Positions 12,781 to 26,500 of a stretch of 64,000 nucleotides of DNA are shown one piece after another. How positions within the stretch are numbered: position 1 is the first letter of the stretch; each line of letters begins with the position of its first letter. The DNA comes from Edolisoma coerulescens. Taxonomy: Eukaryota; Chordata; Aves; Passeriformes; Campephagidae. Location: NCBI GenBank assembly GCA_013397115.1, contig VWZW01000470.1:1505318-1569317 (forward strand), written 5' to 3'. The translations under genes and the position numbers were made by a program. Below the pieces are notes generated by a model that was not told the origin of the DNA, searched no databases, and was given only the letters and a program-made list of their open reading frames with translations.

Positions 12781-15700
12781 ATTGCAGCGTGTGTCTCAAA
12801 AGAGTAAAGTAAATTCACGGCACTACATTGATCAAATGGGTGTGATCTATAGGATTTGGGCTTCAATAGGTTCTAAGAAATCATACACACAAACAAATGA
12901 GGCATAGATATATAAAGAATGAGTTTAGAATGTGCATAAATATAAATTATCTCTGAATGCAGTTTAAGTGTGCTCCCAAATGGAAAAACTGAAGAAATGG
13001 AATTACTAAACAGATCAAAATGTCTCGTACTGGCACTTTATAGGTTTGGGTCCTTGGCCATTAGTCTTCTGTGTCTTACTTAAATTTTTCACATGTTTTT
13101 TGTCACAATATTTTTCTTAAAGCTGAAAGGTTTTCCTAAATAAAATTTAAAAAAAAAGTTAAGAAAATAGTTAATGAAAATACCAGACCAAGACAAAATT
13201 TGCATGGCAAAAGAAAAGAAAATGTATTATTGCCAATATTTCTCTCTCTAGGCTGGGCTTTGTGATCAAGAGCAGAGAAAAAATCCCGTGAGAGTGAACA
13301 GTGTTGCAGTGAACAATGTTACACTGAATACAGGGGTATGAGAACAGCAACTGAGGACCTTTGTCTTGGCTGTTAGCATCTCAAACAAATGCTTTAGACA
13401 CAAGGCTATTGGCCACCCTACAGCCAATGTCTTTTCCTATGTCTGAAAAACTTCTGTGGGTCTGAGGTCAGACAAGAAAAGAGCAGCAGAAGTCTTGAAG
13501 AGTCAAAATTCAATGGGACAAAGCCATTGTTTCCTGCCCAGTTTTATTCCTTAGCTGATGGTCACTGAATACAGAAAAAGAAAATTAAATCTGATGTTCT
13601 GACATAGTTTCCTAAAATTTATCCAGTTAAGAATTTACAAAAATTAAATTATTTGTGAAACAATTATTCAACATTAAATTTCCAATAAAATTAATGTATC
13701 AAATACACAGACCACTCATCCGATCTGGGATAGCATTCCCTATTTAATATTGTATCCTATTTCTACCAGTGCTCAGAGGATGAGTTGCATAAGCAGGTTT
13801 GAACCTGGAAAACAAAGAATAAAACCCTAATTCCTTAAGACATGCATATACCTGTAGCATTCTCTATCTAACATTATACAATATAGAATTTATTTTAAAA
13901 GCAGCATATTTTCCCCTGTTGTAATTGGAGCGGTATATGCTTTAAACATCACAGGCTCATATTTACACGTGAGTGATTTTCCTCAAAAAAAAAAAAATGA
14001 AAGAGAGTCATCCAGAAGTTTTATTTCTGCAGGATGTCCTTTTGTTTCAATAGAAGAAAATATACCTAGTGCTATTCCATTCAATAATGACCTGCATGCT
14101 CTGTGTTCCCTATGGCTCGCCATGTGATTAGTCCTTCTAGACAAACAGGATTGTTTCTCCACTTCTATAATTGATTCTGATGTGTAGGTCTGGACATTGC
14201 TTCTGTGTTGTGCCACTTTGATTCGCCTATTTAATTGAAAATGTGTTATGTTTACAGAACATCAGAGGGAGTGTGTAATCAGTGACAAAAGTCTGCTGAA
14301 GCAACTTTAAGCCACAAGATGGCAATAGTGTTCACATTTTCTGTTAGCTTATGCTCTGCTAGATAACCTACACTTTGGTTTATGCTAAAATAAAGTAATT
14401 GAGATTCCAGTCCCGAGTGGCATCTTTAAATCTCAAACCATATATGTAGAGTTTTAGCCATGACTTTCACACCAGCAGGGAGCATGCAGTGAGCCGCACT
14501 ATAGAAGCCATCCCACCACCTCCATCAGCCACTTTCCCAAGCCAAAGGAAGGCACGATGACACTCTGGAGCAGAGAAGCATTAGTTGGCTCATCACAGGA
14601 CAGCTTGGGTCCAAACAGCACAGTTCATGCCCTTTGGAATACAGCTGAACTGCCACAAATCTACAGCTCTGCTGGCACTGTGCTTTCCTGTGCAGATGGA
14701 CTCTGTGCCCTGCATGCACCCACCAAGCACAGCTGTACCTCACTGCTTTTGCTGGGCGCACAAACACTGGATGCCTCACAGAAAACTAATCCCCAAAAAT
14801 CCCTAGCAGAAATTCTATGGAAATTCTACAGAAGTCCACAACTTCTTCCAGTCCTCCCAAGCTTGGGCAACATAACACGAACAATCTCCCACACACTGGC
14901 TCCTAGTCTGGGCTGCTGCAGATCCAATTTTTTTATTTTTTTCCAGAAAGAGGCTCATTTACTATAGATTTGATTTCTTCAGTGGCATCCTAATATGCAT
15001 ACTTAGCCACCTCTGAAAATTTAATCCTCCATGTCCTTTACATTTTCTGGGAAACTGTCTAGCTTAGTTGGTTAGTAGACTTTCTGTGCCTCACTCTCCT
15101 GAGATACAATATAAACCCTACGGAAGGGAACAGAATCACTACCTAACTTCAGCAGTATTTGAAAGTCCTGGTATTTAGTTTCCTCCCTGTGTCATTGCTG
15201 CCAGGCCATCCTTACTCCATCATTAATTTTTTATATATATACATATTAAAACACACAAGAGAAATAATTTTTTTTAAAAAGCAGTATCAGAGTAAATACA
15301 GGATCATCAAAGCAAATTCCTAACCCTGCAATGGTAACTGCATTACATCCCTCAACAAGGAGCCTAAGAGTGAGTTTGTCTAACGATGTGCTTCAATTTG
15401 GAGTATAATATTATAGTCCCTACATATAGGGAATATTTGTTCTTATTTTTTGCCTAAAATATGCCTACAGTACAGCACTAGACAGAAATTAGTAGTACCA
15501 TACAGAAACACTAGGAGATGATAAACAGCCTCACAATAATCAACACTGAAGAACACCATCTTGTCTGTTTTATTATAATCTCAAATAAAGTGAGCAGTGA
15601 CTCCAGACTGAGGATGCACCCACAGGGTGACTTAGGACCATGGAAACACTTCACAGAGGAGAGTGAAGGGAACAAAATGAGGTTTTAATGAAGAAGGTCT

Positions 15701-17159
15701 AGTTCCATTTTGGCCATTAGAAGATTAAATCAACAAAGTAAACTCTCAAAGATATATGAGCAACATACATCTCTCTCCAACACTGGTATTGGGTAGAGGG
15801 AAGCAGGACGGGAGCAGAGAGAGAAGGTGAAATACAGAGAGCTATTGTGCAGAACAATGGATTATTGATCCCAAAGGCAAAAATGGCAAAGAGGACATCT
15901 CAACAGCTGCCTAGGTTCTGGGTCAGAAAGACATCTTTATTCAATTATTTAAGTATGTGAGCATATGATTCATTTTTTCCCTGAAAAAAACTGTATCTAA
16001 TCAGTTTTCTGAATAGATACCCAAATAAATACTGAGAGGTAAGAGATGAGATAGTAGAAGACTGTGTTGTGAAAACAAAGGGAAGGTAATATTTCAAGGC
16101 AGTTACCATAATGTTGAAATCTAAGGAGAAATGAAGGAGGATGGATGTGGCCTTCGACTACAGGGACGGCATTACTTACATAAGTACAACCTGTTTTAAC
16201 ATAATAGAAAAGGTCTCAAGAAGGACTTTGAAGAAGCAAGATAGGAACAAAGGGGAACCACAGCTACAGGAGAGGCAGATGTTCCATAGGGAACACCAGT
16301 GTCAGGGAGCATACTATCTGTGTTGTGAACTGATGGGTTGTGATGGAAGCAAGCAGACAAAAAAGAGGGGGAGAGGAAACAGAGGGCATTGGAAATAGAG
16401 CTGTTGGTGTCTGGGGAAAGGGAGTTTAAAGGACACTGTGCAGCTCAGCTGGCAGCCAGGGATTTCAATCTGGTCCATGAAATGTTTCAGTTCGGTTCAT
16501 CACTTTTCCCAGAGAAAGAGGAGGAGAATGATGCCACTCTGCACTGGTACTCCCTCAAAAGGCAATACTTTGTCCTGCACCAGCTGCTGTCAAAACTGGT
16601 GATGCTGAGGGACAATGATCACAGGTGGAGTTTGAGCTTCCAAACAGCTATTGCCTCCTCTGGTTTCCTATGGAGCAGCTTTGTTCCATACGTGGGACAC
16701 CAGCTTGCTCTCCTGCTGCCCTCCTTCGTGCTCTCTAGTATGCTCCTGTGAGGCAAGGATTCAGTGAAGTTCAGAATGAATTGACTTTTAGCTTAAGCAT
16801 GATGGTGCATTAAGACTATTCATCAGAAACCTTCTGGTTTCCTGATGGAAGCGATGGATGAGCTCTACAGGGCCTGCCTGTGTATACTCAGTCAAAGGCA
16901 GCTGGCATTTTGCCTCAGTACAGACTGTAGAATCCATCTACATGAAAGAAAGATTTCAGTATCTCACTCTAAGCCTGAAGAATCAAGACTGGATTTTCAA
17001 TCCTATTTCTCACCCCAGCTACTTCAGTGACCTATGGTAGCACATTTTATACCACAGCTTTCAAAATGACTGGTAATCTTGCTGCCACACAGCCTGATCT
17101 TCAGACATGCTCGGCTCCAATTTCCAACTTAAAAATTAAAGACTATATTTGAAAATGCT

Positions 17160-17300
17160 GCTATTGCCTCTGGCCCAATATCCCTGTTTGTAATAAGGAG
17201 TTAGCTTATTTCCCAAGAATGCCAAGAATTTAATTACATAATGTCTGTAAAGCAATTGGAAGAAAAGCACTATATAAGTGTTAAGCATTATAATTGTATT
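17160..17300 (+). repeat. Ancient LINE/SINE 3'-tail-like fragment
   Basis: The block at about 17246-17300 reads TGTCTGTAAAGCAATTGG, then GAAAAGCACTATATAAGTG, then TTAAGCATTATAATTG. This is the layout of the conserved 3' tail of CR1-L3-type LINEs and the SINEs that use them (GTAAAGCGCTTTG...GGCGCTATATAAGTGC...TTATTATT). The preceding ATCCCTGTTTGTAATAAGGAG fits the upstream part of the same family. I infer an old mobile-element relic in plus orientation. Confidence 0.5.
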
Positions 17301-20224
17301 AAATGTGTATGACCAGTATTGCAGGGAAGGGATGTGATTATCTAATAAGCAATGACCTCTCATCACCAGCAATAAAAGACTTCACAAAGACCACAACGTT
17401 CTGCTAGCAGAGGCTGAATTAAATGTCTAGGATATCAAGAAGTGCTTTTTAAGTTTTCATTGCACAAAAGGTTAAAAGAATTTCTGTTAAAAACATGCAC
17501 TGCCCAATCAGAATATACCCAGTACTAATGGTTTTCCAAATGCTGGTACAGATATTAACTGGAAGAGCTAATTTGAGACTATCTCCTGTCACCAGTGCAG
17601 CTTCAGATGAATGAATTTTAATCTGACCCTCAAGAGTCAGTCTAGCCGAATAATAACAATGAAAAATGCATGAGAATAGCAATTTCAACATGGCTATTTC
17701 ACAGACAAGCTTATTTTATGCATCACTAGCAAATAAATCAAGAAATTGGATGGACTTTCTGAATGTCTTTCACTGTTTTAAGTAAATCTATCTGGCCAGT
17801 GTAACCATCTGTTCCAAAGATTGGAGAGTAAACAGTGGAGGAATATTGATTGATTGCTTTATTTGGAATGGAATTCTTCACACTACTTTTGTCAGGAATT
17901 TAGCTTATAGGGGTGAAACTTGCTATCTTGTTGCTATAAACTATATGAGAAGATATCCTAATTGCTAGCATTTGGATTTCACCGATTATCTAAACAGAAA
18001 TTGCATCTTGAAAAACCCTGGTGCAAACTTTTTTGAAATACTGTAGAATAACAACTGGCTGTTAGCAACAAGTTGTTGTACAGCTCTGTGGAAGGAACTA
18101 ATGAAGTGTTTTTAAAAGGCTTCCACAAAATATACTATAATGTGTCCTGATTCGCAACAACAGGAATTACACATTACCATAGAAAAATAGACTACTTAGT
18201 TCAAGTTCAGGTGCCAAAAAAAAAAAAAATTCAGCACATTCTGGCACAATGCTGTGGTCTGTAATTTTTCCTCTAAAAGTTTCCCACTGAGAACATACAG
18301 TGTGCTACTATTAGGCAAACAAACAAAAATATTGGGTTTGGTGTGTCATTTATCTAGTCCTAATATTAGGTGCTCAGGTTTAAATTTCAGGCTGAGTCCC
18401 TGGACATATTTCATGTGATTTGGAAGATGGCCCAGATCTTTGTGTTAACACAAAACAGAAAAGTTTTTATATTAGTGCTTAGCAGTGGATTCAAGTGGGG
18501 TTCAGACAGTCAAAGTTTCATTGAAACCATCAAGCCCTAAACAGTAGCTGACAAAAAGAACAGATCATATTTTGTTTTTAAAGGGAAACTTGGCATATTT
18601 TACTTGAGGAGTGTTCGCTTTTCATATATAAGAACTGACGGAGCTTCAGGATAATATTCTGTAACATAAATTGCTGTATATATTTCCATGTCTGAAAATC
18701 TATATAATCAGATGGTTTTTAAAATGATTTTCACTGAAATCCTCAAGCATGCACATATGCATTCAGCTTCATAAAGATTCTTCTTCTATTGAATGAGGCA
18801 TTGTAATTGTCCTATTAAGCACAACGAGTTAGATACTTGATGCGTTATTATACCTAAACAGATGCAGAGGAAATAACTTCGGGGTGTTACGTGTGGCACT
18901 GAATGGCAGGGGCTGAAGATTATGTTTGAGAAGTCTCAAACAAAAGGCTTGTTTCATTTAGTCTATCCTATGTGGATCTCCATTTCTATGGGCAGTTTAA
19001 ACATGATATCAGAATTATAAAGAAAATTACATACTGCCAATATACTTCAAATTGCATTGCTAAGAACAAAACTAAGCAAATGTTAATGAAACTGTTCTTT
19101 TCCAAATCTTCAGCAGAAAGGTGATATTAAGCCCTTCTGGGTTTCATTTCCAATATCTTTCTCTCCTGGCCTGATATTTGTGGACAGATACAGATAAGAG
19201 AGAAATCCTCACAGGCTATTTGACATAACTGAGCCCATTGCTTTCTATGGAACTTCCTCTGTAGCACTGAAATTGTTGTGTGATAACCAAGAACCCACCT
19301 GCAGAACGGATCTAACAAGAGAGTGCTTCAAGGAAGTATCCAATGAGAGTTGAAAAAAAGTGTGACTTGAAAGGCAACAGCAACATATATACAGAGAAAT
19401 TTGTCTTAAAAGGCACGTAAGTGAAACTAAATATATAGTGTTTCTATTGCAACAGATATTCAGGAAAACCTGACTTCACAGGTTCAGAAGAAAACCAGAA
19501 TAAAATTCCATGAAGCTCATAGCCATGTTTGTACTCGTAAGATGCGTCTCAGTGAACAGATAAATTTCTATGCTATAGGTTCCCACCACATTGTTAACAC
19601 TACTTTCATCTGAGAGACTAGGTCAATATAAGATTTGCACTCCACAGAGTGGAGAAAAGAAATATTAAGCCTGAGTACAAAAATCCTCTATGAAAATGCC
19701 TGTCCCAGGGAAATTTGTTGATTATCTACTTCCAGCTCTGTAGGGCTGATGCAATTCAGAAGCATACCTGGGTTTTCTCTGAGTTGACATCTATCTTCAA
19801 ACAGTACTATGGCATGTGAGCCAGGGTGACTGCCATCAACAGGAAGATCCACAGCATTCTAAAGGATATCTTGGAAAGCCACAGGGAAGGTAAATACAGA
19901 GATGCAACAGGAGATTCTGGTCCAATGTAGCCAAAGCTTGAGCCTCCCCACTTTCAGTGGTACCATTTCCAAGATTTTCATAGCAAATATATTCAACATA
20001 GTAAATCTTCAGTCCTACATCAGCTGGAATGATTGCAATGGCTTTTCCTTTCAACACCTTTCATGCTTGGAAAAGGTGTCCTGAAAGTATGACAACTATG
20101 TAAAAAAACCATCTCAATAACGAATGAAAAAATATCAAAACAGAAAGAAAGTGGTACTTAACAGATATTTTCCAGCAAGTTTAATAGGAGGACAAGACTT
20201 TTTGAAAATTGGAGGAAGACTCTG
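17301..20224. other. Intergenic, no gene recognised
   Basis: AT-rich, with a poly-A run near 18217-18229. Short ORFs have no recognisable domains. A 17-bp word at 20081-20097 recurs at 30860-30876 (see findings). Confidence 0.5.
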
Positions 20225-20535
20225 GGAGGAAGAAGGTCACATGATACTACAAAATATTTGTGTATATGTGCATAAACCAAAGCATAAATGATGGGGTTGG
20301 TAAGAAATAAAAAATCAGGAAGAAATAAAATACTGAATCTCTTTCAAGAAAATAAAAAGACTTGCTCTCAAGCAGGTTCTTTTGGCATTTCAAACATGTT
20401 CAAATGAAAAACAGGCTTCCTGTGTAAAAGAGACTATTATTCATGCAAGATTAAACAGTGATTCCCAAAGAAAACGCCTTTAAAGACCTGTGCACACTGC
20501 TTGGTAAAAGATGGACAAGACAAACACCTTGCTGA
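20225..20535 (-). pseudogene. Possible GPCR (olfactory-receptor-like) TM7 remnant
   Basis: On the minus strand, 20251-20345 reads in one frame as FLPDFLFLTNPIIYALVYAH followed by IHKYF. A hydrophobic helix ending in NPIIY and running into a basic/aromatic stretch is the layout of rhodopsin-family TM7 plus helix 8. A TGA lies just upstream in that frame. Farther upstream, at about 20462-20530, another frame gives SLKAFSLGITV, loosely like the KAFSTC segment before TM6 of olfactory receptors. No DRY-type TM3 motif was found up to about 21500. If real it is a broken, frameshifted fragment. Hydrophobic words arise easily in AT-rich DNA, so chance remains a strong alternative. Confidence 0.22.
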
Positions 20536-23500
20536 TAGCATGAATGTACAGTCAGAAGAACTACTCATAGGCTATTTAGTGTGTGCAAAATATCAGGACA
20601 AAGCTGCAAGGGACCTTAGGTAGTTTGTAATGAATCTAGCAGAGCCTGGCAATAACTGACCATAGACTGACCTGTCTGAAGCAGACTACTATTACTGCTA
20701 GTTAGTTACTGACAATTTATGTTTGAAGTAATTCAATCATGTTATTCAGCACTGGGATTAATCATACCATGGCAGTGTGCATCAGACTTGCTCTTTGTGA
20801 TGAGCTTGTTTCAGCTAATGGCTCTCCATATGTAATCAAGGAACTCCATTGGGTTGCAAAGAATTGGGATTTCACGGCTATGACTAACAGCCTGAACTAG
20901 CGCAAGCCAAAGCAAATGAGAATAGTTAAGAGGCTTAGCTGAGCTTGTTAGTCTACAGAAGGACATTTACAGAACCACAGGCTTCACTTACACAGACATA
21001 TAAGCAGAAGACAAAAATCAGCAAATTTCATCAGACAGTGTTGTCTAATGCTGTAAGCTTTGCAAACCGAGACAAAACAAACAAACAAAACCCCTTGGAT
21101 ACCTACGAAAAGCTAGAAATGCCACTAAGTCATAAATGTCTAAACAATGAAGTTCTTTCTTCACAAGACACTCCAACATAATAACAGAATTGCTGGGTGA
21201 TCTTTGGTGTCTTGCCGTAGTACCTGAACCAGCCACAGGCTAGAAAATCACAGCCTGTTAGACTCGTATCTTAACAAACTCTCTGACACTAACTACCGAC
21301 AATAAAGCGGATGAAAAATGTCGCATGGTAGGACAACCATTATCTCAGCAGCCTTTGACAGCAACTCACCAAGACCGAAGAGACCTAAAATCAGCACAGA
21401 AACAACTTTTGGAGCCATCAGAACTATTCCTGGGAAAGTATAAAGTGCCACAGTAACCCCATGTATGGAGAAAGCTTAAACTCCAAATGTGGCTGGACAA
21501 AGATATATTCTAACACTGGCATAAGGAAAGCATCGGCATCAGCACTGTTCAATCTTAATTTGCAGGGAAGAATTATGTAGATTTAAGGCAAGCCCGTGAA
21601 ATGACAGCAAGAACCTTATGTCTTCCTTGCATGTGTGTGCACACATGCATACACATAAACAGATGACTGTGCTGAGGTAAGAAGAGAGAGAAAATTTGAA
21701 AGAACGCATTAATAGATGGTTTGTTTAGTTTGTTGATCTTTTATTTTTCTTCATTCCACTGAGTTCCTTAAACCAAGACACTGCAACTACTAAGTCAGGA
21801 AGTCCTTGCTTCTCCCAAACTCTGTTTTAAGTCGGTGGGTTATTTTATTAAGAAGGATTCAAAGATTTAAGGTGGAGTCAGTATACTCCCTGGCAACATA
21901 AACAGCAAAAAGATCTTGGTGTTAAAATCCTCCATCTTCCAAAGAATGAAACTTCTCTCTTTTCTGTGCCTCTGACAAAGGTAAGCACTTGAAAAATGAT
22001 CAAATGGCTTTTTCTTAGCCTGCATATACTTAGTTTATCACTGTCTACTAAGAAGTTTCTTCTCTAATATATATCCATGTGGACAGGGAACAATAAGATG
22101 TTTTAACAGGGGAGTGAGGAGGAAAGAGGATCAAAATATAGATCTGGATGGACATAGCACCAACACTTTCCTAAACATTAGGCATGTGGCAAAGAGATAA
22201 CAGAATACTTTCTCAAACTGCTCTTTGGCCTCCCTGACTTGGGCAGAAGATGCTCATGCTAGCTGAGGAGAGCCATAAGCCAGAGTTTTGCCTGGCTTTT
22301 CCTTGGTGAGGAGCCAGGCCCTCTGGCTAACTTTAAATTAAAGTTGCTGTAAACACTCTGTAAGTGCATTTATGAAGGATGCCTGAATTCCTGGTGGAAC
22401 AAGTGCACTGTGCAGTTCATGGAAACACTCAGTGTAACACACACAGTGCGTTACTTTGAAGCAATGTACATTGGTGCCTGAACACATGCACCAGTACCAT
22501 AATTTCTCTCCTTCCTTTAGCGCACACACAGAAGAAGCTGCCTAATTCAGTGCAGATGGTTTATTGTACAGCAACATCCTTTGTTAAACTGCAACAGGGA
22601 AATAATAAATATGGGGCATTTATTAATTTCTCACTTATTACTGAATCTTTTAATTGAAGGTAAATTTATCTCACTAAGTTTAAAAATCTACAGCATCATG
22701 AGCTGGTCACCATTCACCCCCTTTACATCTGATGGAGAGAAAGAAGTGTTGTAAAGGGCAAATAATTTCACCTGATTTGAAATTTTGCTTTCTAAAGGTC
22801 ATGTTTTAGAAATCTCTTTTTTTCCATTGACTATAAAAGTATCCAGATGATCTGCGTAAAAGCCAACCTACATTGTAACATGTGTAAGAATTCACTAAAG
22901 TTTTTTAATTTTTTGTGATTGTTGATACCTGACCTACATCTTGTTTCTATCAAGCCAGGACCTTGAAGAGAACCTGAGTGATCTGTCAGTATTTTGATTT
23001 TAGTGATAAAGATTTTTTAACTAACACATTTCTTTTTGATGTGCAATTTCTGCTCTTTACATGCTGTAAATTGTTAAACTGTAAATGTTAAACACATTTA
23101 ACAAACCTAGGATGGAGGTCAGGTATTAAGATGTCAACTTTGGAGATATTTCCAATATTTGGAAATATTTTTTTTTCTCCAAATTAGCTAAGTGATCTAT
23201 TAATTAGTTAAGTATATACCATAAGCATGACTCCATAATAAACTGAGCTACATTATTATATTGGTAAAGAACTGTTTCATTTTGAACTTTCAGCACAGAA
23301 TCTTTAAAATAATAGTGTTATCTTTATTGAGCGTTGTGCGTATATATCATACAGGTTCAAAAGATTATACATCATATTTTATCACTGTCAAAACAATGTT
23401 TCTCTTGACTTTGTCCAAACATGTTCCAGTCCTAACAAATCAACACATCATAAGGTTTTGCTACGCCAATTAGCAAGAGAAGGTGGCTTTTATCTCAAGG

Positions 23501-26500
23501 GTAAATAATCTGTATTCTATTTATCTCACAGTCCTTTAAGATTTTGGTTTGGTTAAAAAAAAAAAAGTTAGTTTTTTGTCTCCCTGAGGTCCAGTCTTCT
23601 CTTAATAACTCCTGTAAAACAACTAAACTCACAACCTTTACACAGAAAGGAATCCCACCCAAGAAGAAAGACATCCTTCAGAAACAATAGCATGTGTTCA
23701 CGCATATAAATAAGACAGTGGAGTTAAGACTCTGCGGAGCATTCTGACTTACATTTTCACACTCTTGAATGCTTTGATCTACTACCTTTTAATGTAGGTG
23801 TTTGCTAATATAATTAGGGAAAAGCCATAAACAATTTCACCAAACACAGAAGCTCAAAGATTTCTTTTCAGGATCCTGCAGTGATCACTGTGATAGCTTA
23901 TGAAATGAAACGTGCAACAGAGACTTAACTCAGACATGGAAATTTTTTGCCTGTCTGCATCTGATTTATCTTTGCTGTCCTGGGTTATTTTTATTTAACC
24001 TTCTGCCAGCCCTCCCACTGCAAATGCTGTGGTGGAAACTTAAGAAAGGTCCTCTGAATAAATTAAAGGAGGGTAAAGCTGTTCAGCTTCAACCAGTTGT
24101 AGACTGACTTTTCCAATACTGTCTTGACTTGAGCAATGAAAGAATGCATTTCTAGGTAATGGAAGAAACTTTTTGGAAAAGAAGCCTGGATATTTACAGA
24201 CTCTCACAATGTGTGGCTATTTACATAGGGCAAAGAAGGAATAAATCAAGTCTTAACTGGACCTGCAAACAGTGCTGTAAAATACTTAACAGAAGACAAA
24301 ATCCAGAAGAGAAGAGGGCTTATACTGTTTAGAAATGGAGTAGAGAAGGCATTCAACAGAAAAGTGGACATGGAGACTGCACGTATTACAATAAACTGAA
24401 GTGTAGGACCAAAGTTTCTGTACTCCCATGCAAATGTTCTGCATATAATTTTTAGCAGACTGTATCATGGTTGTGGCTGAGCCAGATACTGTATTCCCAG
24501 ACAGGGCCCTACCCTGAACTGCTGGATAGTTTGGACTAGGAAGTGATCCAGTAAGCAGCATGGATGAAAGCATTTGGTTTGGAGCAGGAGGAGGGAGTTT
24601 AGCTGGACAGATGTAAGCCAGGACATGCACCTCCCCTGAGGGCCAGGAACAGACTGTGGTCCCTGTTGTTTTAACATAGGTATGGCCACAAGCGTACACA
24701 TAGAACAATATTTCTGCTTTCCTGTAGAAAAATACGCTTTTACCCTACAAACCATAGGTACCCTGTGCTAAAGGGCTTGGTTGTGGAAGGTGGGAAGGAT
24801 GGAAACTTTATCATCTTTTATAGAAAAATTCATACCCATTACAATTATTGTTCCAATCTCACCAAGTAAACAAGACTTTAAAGTTCGTCTACCAGAAAAC
24901 AAGGAGGGAAGAAAGGGGAAATCTTCCCTCTTGTTATCAGAATTATTCTGTGGTCCATACTGAGTAATTTTACTGTGTTTCCTATTTGAATAAAGATTCT
25001 CTGTGGTTTAACTACTGAAGATCTGATCAGCAAACCTCATGAAGATGTTCACAGTTTAATACAAATGATACTTATTTGCCTACAGCCATCTTTTTAGTAA
25101 GTGAAATAACTTTATGAATAATTGAAACATTGCTATTTGATACCTGCTCAATTATTCAATGGTAAAGGAGAGAATATAAATTTTTAGGTAAACATTGCTA
25201 CCCTGAATTTGTTTAGCTGTGGTGCTAAGATCATGGTGGCTGCTGGTTATCCTGTGTTCTAATAGACTAAAAACTTTCATTTCAGAGGCATTGACAGAGG
25301 AGGCTCTCACAGCGTTTGTGAATTTGGGGTGTGTTCAAGAACCGGAAAAGGAGGTCAGATATTTCCTTTTGGCATTGCCAATTGTATCTTACAAAAAATT
25401 CCTAATTCATCACAGAGCGCTGCCGCCAAGTATTCCGCTCAGTTATTGGCAACTGGATTAAATTTCTGAGGAAAAGGAAGTGGAAGAAAGGTAAGATACA
25501 ACATTTAGATTAAGGATTTGAATCAATAATCAATTTAGAGTTTTAAAAAAAAAAAAGGGTTGAAATCTCCTGGTTACACAGGTAAATTGATGACCTAAAA
25601 GTATTATGCACAGATATAGTGTATATGAATACATACAGTGCATATATTTAGATAAAGAGACAAAGACTTTCCAGATAAAATTGAGCAGTCAACATTTCAT
25701 AAGGGATTTTTTTTTTTAATCAGGCTCGCAAAATCTCCCTACTTAAGAAACCTACATTTTGTCAGCCAAAATTGAGATATACCCCAAACAAGACATCTGA
25801 TTACTTGTATAGGGGGCCTGCAAGACAGTTTGAATGCCTGTCTTGGAAAAAAGGTGGTCTGAAGGAGCTTTGGGGTGGCTGTGGTTATCACCTGCAACAA
25901 GCTGATTTTCACAGAGACTGTCAGGCCAAAATGTGAAAAAGCACGACTCAAAGAAGAGATGGAAAACAAACTTAACCACTGCAGCATTTACACTAGCACA
26001 GGGAGTGTTACAACTTACCATGTGAATATTTTAAAAAGAAACCAAATTTTTCCAAAGAGACATATTTTAAATACTCTGTCCAGACTTCTCGGAGTGATGT
26101 TTTCTATCTCCACCAGGAATCAGCCAGGACTTCAGACTCGTGCAGCAGGTTAATTAAATGTTCTGAGCTTCACTCTGTGTATAGGAATCAGACTCTAAGG
26201 CTGAAATCCCAATTGCTTTGTTTCTACAACTCTTTTCAAGAAGTTCCAAGTTCTAACTTGACCAAGTACTGCACTCCAAGCAATGTTTTATGGTAATATT
26301 TGCTCTGGAATAGATGGATGTGTAAGTTATTAGACATGCATATTAGACATTTACTAAATAAACATAAAATTTTGATGTCATTAGCCTGTATTCCTATAGG
26401 TGTAACTTTTGGGTTGGCTCCAAGAGCTGGAGGTCCTAGCAAAAAAATTTGCTCATATTTCAATAGGAGATACCATTTGAATTTCTAGATTTCTTGCAAA

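Larger units (their letters stand above)
7106..17159. other. Intergenic, no gene recognised
   Basis: AT-rich sequence with small tracts: A-rich low complexity at 9349-9455, a 10-bp tandem repeat at 12748-12780, a poly-A tract at about 13985-13997 and a short (TA)n at about 15232-15242. The two ORF-dense patches (14557-14967 and 16141-17040, plus strand) translate to proteins without recognisable domains, and I take them as chance ORFs. Confidence 0.5.

Noticed and set aside
14557..14967. 136-codon plus-strand ORF with an antisense ORF
   Set aside because: Two-strand openness in a GC-richer patch and no protein motif.
16389..16751. 120-codon plus-strand ORF
   Set aside because: No motif, and neighbouring frames are equally open; chance.
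24286..24755. 140- and 96-codon overlapping minus-strand ORFs
   Set aside because: Overlapping frames with Cys/Ser-rich, domain-less translations; not supported as a gene.
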